NCBI RefSeq assembly: GCF_007874125.1
Contig: NZ_CP040128.1
Coordinates: 1,426,001 to 1,490,000, forward strand
Length of the DNA: 64,000 nt
Reading direction: 5' to 3'
Origin: Noviherbaspirillum sp. UKPF54
GTDB lineage: Bacteria > Pseudomonadota > Gammaproteobacteria > Burkholderiales > Burkholderiaceae_D
The position numbers were made by a program, and so were the translations under genes. The notes beneath the pieces were generated by a model, which worked only from the letters and a program-made list of their open reading frames with translations, was not told the origin of the DNA and searched no databases. Below, one piece after another: positions 26,086 to 33,535 of this stretch. Within the stretch, counting starts at the first letter, position 1. Each line of letters begins with the position of its first letter.

Positions 26086-28143
26086 ATGAAAATGAAAAAT
26101 CATAGGGCGTTTCCTCTCGCGGCTATGGCAGCGGCGCTTGCCGCAGTGTACGGACCAGCTTGCGCGCAGCAGGACGACGATTTGAACTGGCTGACCAAGC
26201 CCTCGTCGTCAGTATCGGTTGGGGCAGGTTATCTCAACAAGGATGCGCCGCAGTTCGGGCGCTATACCGGCGTGCGCGATGCGGGCACGTACGGCTTGCT
26301 CAATATCGATTTGAATAAGCTCGACGAGAGCACCGGCACCTGGGTCAGGTTCAAGGGCAACAACCTCGGCCTTGAAAACCGCGACATGCGCTTCACGCAC
26401 GAGCGGCAGGGTGACTGGGGATACTATCTTGAATACAGCGAGTTGCCGCGCTTCGAGCCGCATACGGTGAATACGGCGGTGCGGGGCATCGGCACGGCGA
26501 GCTTGGCGATTCCGACCACGCGCACCAACGGGCCGGCCGAGCAGCTGAAGATGAAGCGCGAAATGCTCGGCGCGGGCTTTACCAAGCAGCTCGGTGATGG
26601 CTTCGACCTCGTGGTGCGGGCAAAGAGCGAGGACAAGGATGGCGCGCGCATCTTCTCGCGTGGAACCGCCACCAATGCATTCGAATTCACCCCGGAGCCG
26701 GTTCATTCGACGACGCGCCAGCTCGAAGCGATCCTTGGTTATTCCGGCAAGCAGTTGCAGATGTCCGCCATCTACTATGGCACCGCATACGACAATCACA
26801 ATACTGCGCTCACGCTAGCCGGCGGAAACACCACGGCCTTTTCCGGGACCAATGCGCTCAACCCGATCGCATTGCCGCCCGATTCGCAATCTCACCAGCT
26901 GGCGCTCGATGGCGGCTACAGTTTTACGCCGACCACCCGCGGATCGTTCAAGGTCGCATATAGCAGGGCAACGCAGAACGATACTTTCATTTCCGGCGTT
27001 CCGCTCGCTGCCGGCATCGCGCCGGACGGCAATCTTGGCGGCCGGGTGGACACCACGCTGGTTCAAATGGGCGTGTCGGCGCGGCCCGTTCCCAAGCTGT
27101 CACTGGTGGCTGATCTGCGTCAGGAAAACCGCGACGACAAGACACCGGTTCGGACCTACACGGTCACTGGCGTGACGGCGGCGTCGAGCTTCAACGGCGA
27201 GAATCAGCCGATTTCCATCAAGACGACCAATGGCAAGGTGGAAGCAACCTATCAGCTGCAGTCTTCGCTGCGGATGACTGGCGGCATCGACTACGACGTG
27301 AAGGACCGTAATACCTCCGCGATCCGGTCCGTCAGTTTCCGCGACCGGACCGAGGAAACCTCGTATCGCGTTGCGCTCAAGCGCACGATGTCGGAAACCG
27401 TGACCGGTTCCATTGCCTACATCCGCAGTGATCGCAACGGTTCCGATTTCCTGAATAACGTCCTGAAGGGCGGTGCTACCGGCTCCAATCTCATTGCGCC
27501 GCTGAATCTTGCCGACCGCGAGCGCGATAAAGTTCGGCTGTCGCTCAGCTGGACGCCGACGAATGACCTGTCGGTCCAGTTCATGGCGGACCAGACGCGG
27601 GATGACTACAGCGCGCGCACGGCGAACGATTTCGGCTTGCGCGACGGCTCGTCGAAAAACTATTCGGTCGACGTTTCCTATGCCTTCGCCAACGACTGGC
27701 AGGCGAGCGGCTGGATATCCAGGAACGACACGCTCGCCAATCGTGCGACGCGCATATCGGCAAGCAATCCGTGGAGCTCCAAGCTCGAGAACAACAGCGA
27801 TTCGTTCGGCCTCAGCCTGCGCGGCAAGCCGCGCGAAAAGTGGGATGTCGGCGCCGATCTCAGCCACTCGGAAATCGGCGACCTCTACCGTCAGCAGGCC
27901 ATCTCCGGCGCGGCGGTGACGTCGCTGCCGGACGTGTACACGCGTCTCACCAACCTGAAGCTGTTCGCCAGCTACGCGTTGCGGCAGAACGCCAGCCTGC
28001 GTTTCGACTATATCTATGACCGGTACAGCACCAACGACTGGTCATGGTCGAGCTGGAACTACAGCGACGGCACCACCCTGACGCAGGCGCCGCGCCAGTA
28101 CATCAGCTTCTTCGGTGTCACCTATATCTATCGCTTCCAGTGA
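26086..28143 (+). CDS. Outer-membrane beta-barrel of the MtrB/PioB family (copy 1)
   Basis: 685 residues. A signal peptide ends near PACAQ, followed by a barrel of alternating strands rich in aromatic girdles and ending ...GVTYIYRFQ. Family features include VSVGAGYLNKDAPQFGRYTGVRDAGTYGLLNID at the N-terminus and the conserved ADRERDKVRLSLSWTPTNDLSVQ. It lacks the N-terminal CxxC of Shewanella MtrB. It forms the sheath that holds the decaheme protein encoded just upstream. A terminator follows at 28170-28196. Confidence 0.92.
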   Translation: MKMKNHRAFPLAAMAAALAAVYGPACAQQDDDLNWLTKPSSSVSVGAGYLNKDAPQFGRYTGVRDAGTYGLLNIDLNKLDESTGTWVRFKGNNLGLENRDMRFTHERQGDWGYYLEYSELPRFEPHTVNTAVRGIGTASLAIPTTRTNGPAEQLKMKREMLGAGFTKQLGDGFDLVVRAKSEDKDGARIFSRGTATNAFEFTPEPVHSTTRQLEAILGYSGKQLQMSAIYYGTAYDNHNTALTLAGGNTTAFSGTNALNPIALPPDSQSHQLALDGGYSFTPTTRGSFKVAYSRATQNDTFISGVPLAAGIAPDGNLGGRVDTTLVQMGVSARPVPKLSLVADLRQENRDDKTPVRTYTVTGVTAASSFNGENQPISIKTTNGKVEATYQLQSSLRMTGGIDYDVKDRNTSAIRSVSFRDRTEETSYRVALKRTMSETVTGSIAYIRSDRNGSDFLNNVLKGGATGSNLIAPLNLADRERDKVRLSLSWTPTNDLSVQFMADQTRDDYSARTANDFGLRDGSSKNYSVDVSYAFANDWQASGWISRNDTLANRATRISASNPWSSKLENNSDSFGLSLRGKPREKWDVGADLSHSEIGDLYRQQAISGAAVTSLPDVYTRLTNLKLFASYALRQNASLRFDYIYDRYSTNDWSWSSWNYSDGTTLTQAPRQYISFFGVTYIYRFQ

Positions 28144-28169
28144 GCGACGGTCTTTGCGAAGAGGATGAG

Positions 28170-28196
28170 CGGGGCGCAGTTTGGCCCCGTTTTTTT
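28170..28196 (+). terminator. Intrinsic terminator ending the ccm-decaheme operon
   Basis: CGGGGC (28170-28175) pairs with GCCCCG (28184-28189), followed by a run of seven T. Confidence 0.8.
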
Positions 28197-28214
28197 ATGG
28201 TCGCTGTCGGCAGC

Positions 28215-28230
28215 TGGTACGACCTTTGCA
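28215..28230 (+). promoter_or_regulatory. Sigma-54 promoter ahead of rquA
   Basis: TGGTACGACCTTTGCA is a full match to TGGYRC-N5-TTGCW, right after the previous terminator. It predicts a start near 28242 and a leader of about 120 bases. Confidence 0.78.
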
Positions 28231-28363
28231 TAGCCTGCCGGAAATTTACTTCAAGAATTATCACAAGGGGAGCCGGCTTGGCGTGCGGCGTGGAAAGCGC
28301 AGAGCTAACCAATTCCCACGTTTGCGCGCCGGCGCTTAGTTTTATCTGCAGACCATAAGGAAC

Positions 28364-29122
28364 ATGGAGATGACACATCTGATATCGGAATCCTGCATTG
28401 CGCCATGCATCGACCACGCGGAGCCGGTCGAGTTCGACAAGACATCGGAGCGTGTGACGGTGCCGCCCTATCTGCAAAAGATCTACTGGTGGGCATACGT
28501 CCACCCGAACGCGGTCAAGGTGTTCGAGCGCGAATGGCTGGTGAACCTGATTTTGTTCGGCAATTACTCTCCGCTGCGTGATGCGGCTCTCGCTGAGCTG
28601 GGGGACAGCCTGAGCGGGCGTACCCTGCAGGTCGCATGCGCCTATGGTGATCTGACGCCGCGCCTGCGCGAGCGCATCGCCGACGATGGCCAGTTGCATG
28701 TGATCGATGTGCTGCCGATCCAGCTGCAAAACCTCAGGCGCAAACTGCCAGCCGACACGCGCGTGTCGCTGTATCAGCGCGATTCCGCCGCGCTGGGCTT
28801 CAGGAACGAAAGCTACGATCGCGTGCTGGTGTTCTTCCTGCTGCACGAACAACCGGAGAGCGTACGCCGCAAAACGCTTGCCGAAGCATGTCGGGTGGTA
28901 AAGCCGGGCGGGAAGGTGGTGATCGTCGATTACCACGGGCCGGACGACTGGAACCCGGTGCGCCATCCGTTGCGCGCGCTGCTCAGGCGCCTTGAACCGT
29001 ATGCCGACGATCTCTGGAAGAATCCGCTCGAAAGCTATCTGCCGCAGGACATAACGTTCTCCGGTATCAGGAAAGAAACCTATTTCGGCGGCTTGTACCA
29101 GAAAGTGGTGCTCACCGTGTGA
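28364..29122 (+). CDS. rquA: Probable rhodoquinone biosynthesis protein RquA
   Basis: 252 residues with a class I methyltransferase-like fold and no signal peptide. It carries features I associate with RquA rather than ordinary methyltransferases: VPPYLQKIYWWAYVHP near residue 32, WLVNLILFGNYSPLRDAAL near 58, the atypical glycine-poor motif I LQVACAYGDLTPRL, and VIDVLPIQLQNLRRKL. RquA converts ubiquinone to rhodoquinone, a low-potential quinone used in anaerobic respiration. It stands first in a unit with the second monoheme cytochrome and second decaheme pair, behind a sigma-54 promoter. The alternative is an unrelated quinone or small-molecule methyltransferase. Confidence 0.72.
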   Translation: MEMTHLISESCIAPCIDHAEPVEFDKTSERVTVPPYLQKIYWWAYVHPNAVKVFEREWLVNLILFGNYSPLRDAALAELGDSLSGRTLQVACAYGDLTPRLRERIADDGQLHVIDVLPIQLQNLRRKLPADTRVSLYQRDSAALGFRNESYDRVLVFFLLHEQPESVRRKTLAEACRVVKPGGKVVIVDYHGPDDWNPVRHPLRALLRRLEPYADDLWKNPLESYLPQDITFSGIRKETYFGGLYQKVVLTV

Positions 29123-29214
29123 GCTGGCCTGTTCATGACAGTCATGGCCTCGCTAATGCGCCGAGACGCTGGTGTGCTTTGAAAGGATTTCGTTCATTCC
29201 CTGGAGTAGAAGAA

Positions 29215-29568
29215 GTGAAAAAAGGATTCGTATTGAATTCCGCTGCGCCACTGCTCGCGGCGGTCGTACTCATGACGCAACCGCTGCATGCTGCGGCGTT
29301 CGATGCCGTCGCCGGTGAAGCCACGCTGCGCCGCGAAGGCTGCCTGAAATGCCACGGCATCGACAAGAAGAAGGATGGCCCCGCCTATAGGCAGGTGGCC
29401 GCCAAATACCGCGGCAAACCCGAGGCCGAAGAGAAGCTGATCACGCACGTCAAGTCGGGCCGTGTCGTCAAGCTTTCCAGCGGCGAAGAGGAAGAGCACC
29501 GCATCATCAAGACCACGGACGAGGCGGAAATCAGGAATCTGATCCAGTGGATCCTGTCGCTTGAATAG
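29215..29568 (+). CDS. Monoheme c-type cytochrome, methionine-free (copy 2)
   Basis: 117 residues from a GTG at 29215, which has GGAG upstream and yields a clean signal peptide (KKGFVLNSAAPLLAAVVL... to HAAA). A longer ATG frame from 29119 would put odd residues ahead of it. One CLKCH; the mature protein has no Met, and EEEEHR replaces HEEDHK of copy 1. It probably shuttles electrons between an inner-membrane quinone enzyme and the decaheme cytochrome. It follows rquA by 92 bases. Confidence 0.83.
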   Translation: MKKGFVLNSAAPLLAAVVLMTQPLHAAAFDAVAGEATLRREGCLKCHGIDKKKDGPAYRQVAAKYRGKPEAEEKLITHVKSGRVVKLSSGEEEEHRIIKTTDEAEIRNLIQWILSLE

Positions 29569-30077
29569 CATTTGAATGCGGTGCGTGCGGCAACGGCGTC
29601 GTCGCCGCACGCAGGGCGCATAACGGCGTGGACGTACGCGCCAAATCTACCGATTTCGCTGTGCTTCCTGTTTGCGGGAATGTGCATGGCCGCGCACATG
29701 TCGTGTTTCTGAAAATTTCGCACTATCGAAAAGCCCTTATCCCAGTTGACTGTTTTCGCTGTGAGAGGCAAGTGACTGCATCCGTTGCGAAGATTTGGAT
29801 GTGTTGGGGCCGGCATGAAAAGCCATTTTTTTCTCGATATTGATGTTGATCTTTCCTGTGGGTGGTAATGCTTGAGAGTCGTCAAGAAAATCAAAAAGTC
29901 TCGGCAAATCGGCCCGCTTTGCAACAGATATTGTTGAGAAGAAACTGCGCAAAAGATACCCTTTAATTTGTAGGGATTTAATACGCCTTCATGCGTAGCA
30001 GAAGGTAAGACAAACGGATTCAATGCGGCCAGGACAGGCGCACTCAATATTCAAAGCCGAAAGATAGGAGAAGCATC
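29569..30077. other. 509-base intergenic region ahead of the second decaheme gene
   Basis: It is clearly less GC-rich than its surroundings. It contains a 10-bp stem-loop (TGCGTGCGGC/GCCGCACGCA, 29582-29613, no T-run) and a poor FNR-like sequence at 29840-29853. I found no sigma-54 match, RNA gene or supported small protein. A promoter for the second decaheme pair is likely here but I cannot name it. Confidence 0.5.
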
Positions 30078-31052
30078 ATGAAGCTCTGGCAGAAGCTCGT
30101 CACGCTAGTGGCATTTACGATAGGGATGGCCGGAACCGCGCCAGGTTACGCGGCTGACGCTGCCAAACCCGAGGGCGCGAAGGAAGCGCCGAAAGACCTG
30201 GTGCTGAAAGGCGACGCGAAGTGTACAGCGTGCCACGACGAAGCGGACTCGCCGCAGCTGCTTGCCATTGGCAAGACTCGCCATGGTACACGAGCCGATG
30301 AGCGCACTCCGACCTGCACCAAGTGCCACGGCGAGAGCAATTCCCACGCCGATTACAAAGGGAAGGACAAGCCGCCGAAGCCGGACGTCACCTTCACCAA
30401 AGATTCCAAGAATCCCGCGCCGCAGCGCAACGACGCCTGTCTCACGTGCCACCAGGGCGGCAAGCACATCAACTGGCAGTCCAGCACGCACGCCAACCGC
30501 GACGTAGCCTGCTCCTCCTGCCACACTGTGCATAACGGCCAGGACAAGGTGCGTGACAAGAAGGCGCAAGCCGAAGTCTGCTATGCCTGCCACAAGGAAC
30601 AGCGTGCGCAAATGAACCGTCCGACGCACCACCCGGTTCCGGAAGGCAAGCTGGCTTGCACCTCTTGCCACGATGTGCACAACGACAATCCGAAGGCGCT
30701 GATCAAGAGCAGCACCAACGACACCTGCTACACATGCCACATGGAAAAGCGCGGCCCGTTCGTGCATAACCATCAGCCTGTGACGGAAGATTGTGGTATC
30801 TGCCACCAGCCGCACGGCACCAGCATACCTAACCTGCTGAAGCAGCGTGCGCCCTTCCTCTGCCAACAGTGCCACAGCAACACCTTGCACCCGGCGAATA
30901 TCGCTTTCCAGCCGAATGCTAACTCCGCCCCGTCACCTGGTGCTTCGGTCGTGGGCCGCGCCTGCAACAACTGCCATACCAATATCCACGGTAGCAACAG
31001 CACGCAAAGCGGTGTAGGTAACCACGGCGCAGCCGGACACTTCCGTCGCTAA
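30078..31052 (+). CDS. Decaheme c-type cytochrome, MtrA/MtoA/DmsE family (copy 2)
   Basis: 324 residues with a signal peptide ending PGYA and TAGGAGAAGC as ribosome site. Ten heme motifs: CTACH, CTKCH, CLTCH, CSSCH, CYACH, CTSCH, CYTCH, CGICH, CQQCH and CNNCH. It is clearly paralogous to copy 1 (shared KTRHGTRADERTPTC, CYTCHMEKRGPFV and NCHTxIHGSN). It lies 19 bases ahead of its own barrel gene, which makes a second complete conduit. The N-terminal mature region is longer and richer in Lys/Asp than copy 1. Confidence 0.93.
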   Translation: MKLWQKLVTLVAFTIGMAGTAPGYAADAAKPEGAKEAPKDLVLKGDAKCTACHDEADSPQLLAIGKTRHGTRADERTPTCTKCHGESNSHADYKGKDKPPKPDVTFTKDSKNPAPQRNDACLTCHQGGKHINWQSSTHANRDVACSSCHTVHNGQDKVRDKKAQAEVCYACHKEQRAQMNRPTHHPVPEGKLACTSCHDVHNDNPKALIKSSTNDTCYTCHMEKRGPFVHNHQPVTEDCGICHQPHGTSIPNLLKQRAPFLCQQCHSNTLHPANIAFQPNANSAPSPGASVVGRACNNCHTNIHGSNSTQSGVGNHGAAGHFRR

Positions 31053-31071
31053 GAAATAAGGGAGCTCAATC

Positions 31072-33315
31072 ATGACCAAGACACAAACGCAATTCCGGTT
31101 GACCGCCGTCGCCGCCGCCCTGGTGGCGGTATTCGGTCCCGCGCTCGCTGACGATGACGTGGCAGCCCTGATCAAGCCGGACAGCAGCATTTCCATCGGC
31201 GCCGGCGGCTGGTCCAATGACCGTCCACGGCTAGGCATTTACGACGCCATGCGCGATGCGGGCGGCTACGGCCTGCTCGACGCGAACGTCGTCAAGCGCG
31301 ACGATGCCACCGGCACCTGGTACAAGGTCAAGGCCCAAAACTTCGGCCTGGACAACCGCGAGGTCAAGGCGGAATACCTGCGCCAGGGCAATGTGGGCGC
31401 CACCATCGAGTACAACCGCATCACGCGGGATGATCCGAACACGTTCCACACCAACCTGCAAGGTATCGGCGGCACACGCCTGATCCAGACCAACGACGTC
31501 ACTAAAGAGACTACCCTTAGTCGATCTGCGCCGCAAAATCAGACGGTGGAACTGGGTACCGTGCGTCAGCAAACCAGCTTAGGTTTCTACAAGAGCTTGC
31601 TGCCCGGTTTCGATTTCGACGTCACGTTCAAGAACGAAGAGAAGGATGGCACCCGCAACTGGAGCCGTGGCGGTGATCAGAGCGGTTACTTTGCCGTCGA
31701 GCCGATCGACAGCACGACGCGCCAGTTGGAAGCAGCTCTTTCCTACACCACTCCGAAACTCCAGCTTCGCGGCGGCTACAACGGTAGCTGGTACCAGAAC
31801 AACACCAGCAAGATGATGGTGATCGGTCCTGTCGGTGCCGAGAAGACAGTCGCCGGCGGTAACACGACTTTCCTGTCGCTGCCGCTGGATAACGAAGCGC
31901 ACCAATTGTTCCTGAACGGTGGTTACAACTTCACGAAGGACACCCGCGGCACTGTCAAGCTCGAATACACTCGTGCGACCCAGAACGATCACAATCCTTT
32001 TACGGATATCACCACGGCGAATGGGTACTCGGCCAATCTGTCCAACATGAGCCCGCCGAGCAGCTTGCACGCTCAGGTCAATACCTCCTTGATTCAACTC
32101 GGTCTGAATTCCCGTGTGACCAAGGAATTTACCTTGAACGGCAATCTGCGTTATCACAACAGGGATGACCAGACGCCCATCGTCGATTTCATCGGACGTG
32201 AGCCCAAGGCTGGTCACACGGCGGCGCAGTGTGCTCCTGGCAGCGTGACTGATACGACTGCTAACTGCTATCCCACCTATCCGTATGTGCGCGGTTCCTA
32301 CAAGACCCTCTCGGGCAAACTGGAAGGTACTTATCGTGTGAACGATATCTATACTCTGGTGGGCTCTCTGGAAGAGAAGCGTCAGGATCGCGTGGAACCT
32401 GTCCTTGCCAGCGGCGAGGAAAAGGAAGGCGTGGTTCCTTTCCGTCACAAGCTGAACGAAACCACCGGTCGCCTGGAAATTCGCCGCGCCCTGACGGAAA
32501 CCGTCAACGGCAGCGCGTCCTGGATTCATGCCAAGCGTGATGGTTCCTCTTACACGTTGATGGAGCCGGATACCTTTACCTCTGGTGGCGTCACCTTTGA
32601 CATGGGGAACAAGATTAACCCCCTTAACGTCGCTGACCGTGAGCGTGACAAGGTTCGTCTGGCTTTGGACTGGAGTCCTGCGGATGCGCTGTCCTTGCAA
32701 TTTGTCGCTGAAGGTGGACGGGACAAGTACAGCGGCCAGAACGCCTTCGGTCTGGAAAAAGGTACGACGCAGCTCTATAGCGTAGACGCAACCTGGACGG
32801 TGAGCGAAAAGCTCAGATTCGACGCCTGGTATAGCTACGATATGAGCAAGGCCAAGCAGACCGGTTTCCTCTATAGTTCCACAGGTACCGGTGTTGCCGG
32901 CACCCGGCAGTACGATCTGGAGGACGGCGCCAATTCCCTGGGCTTGGGCGCCAAGTGGGCTGCTACGCCGCGCCTGCTCACCGGTGCGAATCTGCAATGG
33001 ATTCACAACGTAAGCAAGTACGACACGGCGGCTTCGAATCTTGCGGGGCAGACCGCGACCGTTTCCAACGGTACGACAGATCTTAAGGACATCACGAACA
33101 AGACCGTTCGCCTGAATCTGTACTCGGTATATGCGTTGAACAAGAATTCCGACGTGCGCTTCGATGTGACGCACGAACGTTGGAAGACCGACGACTGGAC
33201 ATGGCAAGCGACCGATGGCACGCCCTACCGTCTGGGTGATGGCACCTATGTCACCGCTAATCCGACGCAGATCTCCAACTTCATCGGCGTTCGTTACATC
33301 TATCGCTTCCAATAA
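31072..33315 (+). CDS. Outer-membrane beta-barrel of the MtrB/PioB family (copy 2)
   Basis: 747 residues, 62 longer than copy 1. The signal peptide ends ALADDD. It keeps SISIGAGGWSNDRPRLGIYDAMRDAGGYGLLD and NVADRERDKVRLALDWSPAD, and ends GVRYIYRFQ. Extra length includes a loop with two Cys (CAPGSVTDTTANC, near residue 385) that could form a disulfide outside the cell. Codon choice is visibly less GC-biased (many CGT, GGT, CTT and TTG codons) than in copy 1. It ends at a strong terminator. Confidence 0.92.
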   Translation: MTKTQTQFRLTAVAAALVAVFGPALADDDVAALIKPDSSISIGAGGWSNDRPRLGIYDAMRDAGGYGLLDANVVKRDDATGTWYKVKAQNFGLDNREVKAEYLRQGNVGATIEYNRITRDDPNTFHTNLQGIGGTRLIQTNDVTKETTLSRSAPQNQTVELGTVRQQTSLGFYKSLLPGFDFDVTFKNEEKDGTRNWSRGGDQSGYFAVEPIDSTTRQLEAALSYTTPKLQLRGGYNGSWYQNNTSKMMVIGPVGAEKTVAGGNTTFLSLPLDNEAHQLFLNGGYNFTKDTRGTVKLEYTRATQNDHNPFTDITTANGYSANLSNMSPPSSLHAQVNTSLIQLGLNSRVTKEFTLNGNLRYHNRDDQTPIVDFIGREPKAGHTAAQCAPGSVTDTTANCYPTYPYVRGSYKTLSGKLEGTYRVNDIYTLVGSLEEKRQDRVEPVLASGEEKEGVVPFRHKLNETTGRLEIRRALTETVNGSASWIHAKRDGSSYTLMEPDTFTSGGVTFDMGNKINPLNVADRERDKVRLALDWSPADALSLQFVAEGGRDKYSGQNAFGLEKGTTQLYSVDATWTVSEKLRFDAWYSYDMSKAKQTGFLYSSTGTGVAGTRQYDLEDGANSLGLGAKWAATPRLLTGANLQWIHNVSKYDTAASNLAGQTATVSNGTTDLKDITNKTVRLNLYSVYALNKNSDVRFDVTHERWKTDDWTWQATDGTPYRLGDGTYVTANPTQISNFIGVRYIYRFQ

Positions 33316-33337
33316 GACCTAGTCTGTTGCGATCGTG

Positions 33338-33386
33338 CTCCACCGACCTAAGGAAGATACTTTCTGAGGCCGGTGGAGTTTTTTTT
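33338..33386 (+). terminator. Intrinsic terminator after the second barrel gene
   Basis: CTCCACCG (33338-33345) pairs with CGGTGGAG (33371-33378), extended by CCT/AGG across a mismatch, then eight T. Confidence 0.8.
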
Positions 33387-33483
33387 CTGGGGCTTGTTTT
33401 ATCCCGGCCTCTGAATGGATTTCGACGGTGCCCTTAATACGTCCATGCATTGCAAGTTTCGCGTCGGCTTTGTTGCGTCCGTC

Positions 33484-33499
33484 TGGTCCAAAAGTTGCT
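33484..33499 (+). promoter_or_regulatory. Sigma-54 promoter ahead of the CbcL-like gene
   Basis: TGGTCCAAAAGTTGCT differs from the consensus at one -24 position only. Start of transcription is predicted near 33511, leaving a leader of about 25 bases. Confidence 0.65.
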
Positions 33500-33535
33500 T
33501 AATACCAACAGTAATAATTTGAATTTCGAAAAATC

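Noticed and set aside
24698..28143. The decaheme/barrel pair as part of a DMSO reductase (DmsEFAB) operon
   Set aside because: No molybdopterin oxidoreductase or DmsB-like gene lies near either pair; only the family name DmsE is shared.
29840..29853. FNR-like TTGATGTTGATCTT ahead of the second decaheme gene
   Set aside because: The right half is poor, and it is more than 220 bases from the gene with no matching -10 element.
25123..31052. Regularly spaced repeats in the decaheme genes, considered as a repeat array or CRISPR
   Set aside because: The periodicity is the CxxCH codons of c-type cytochromes; spacing varies and lies in frame.
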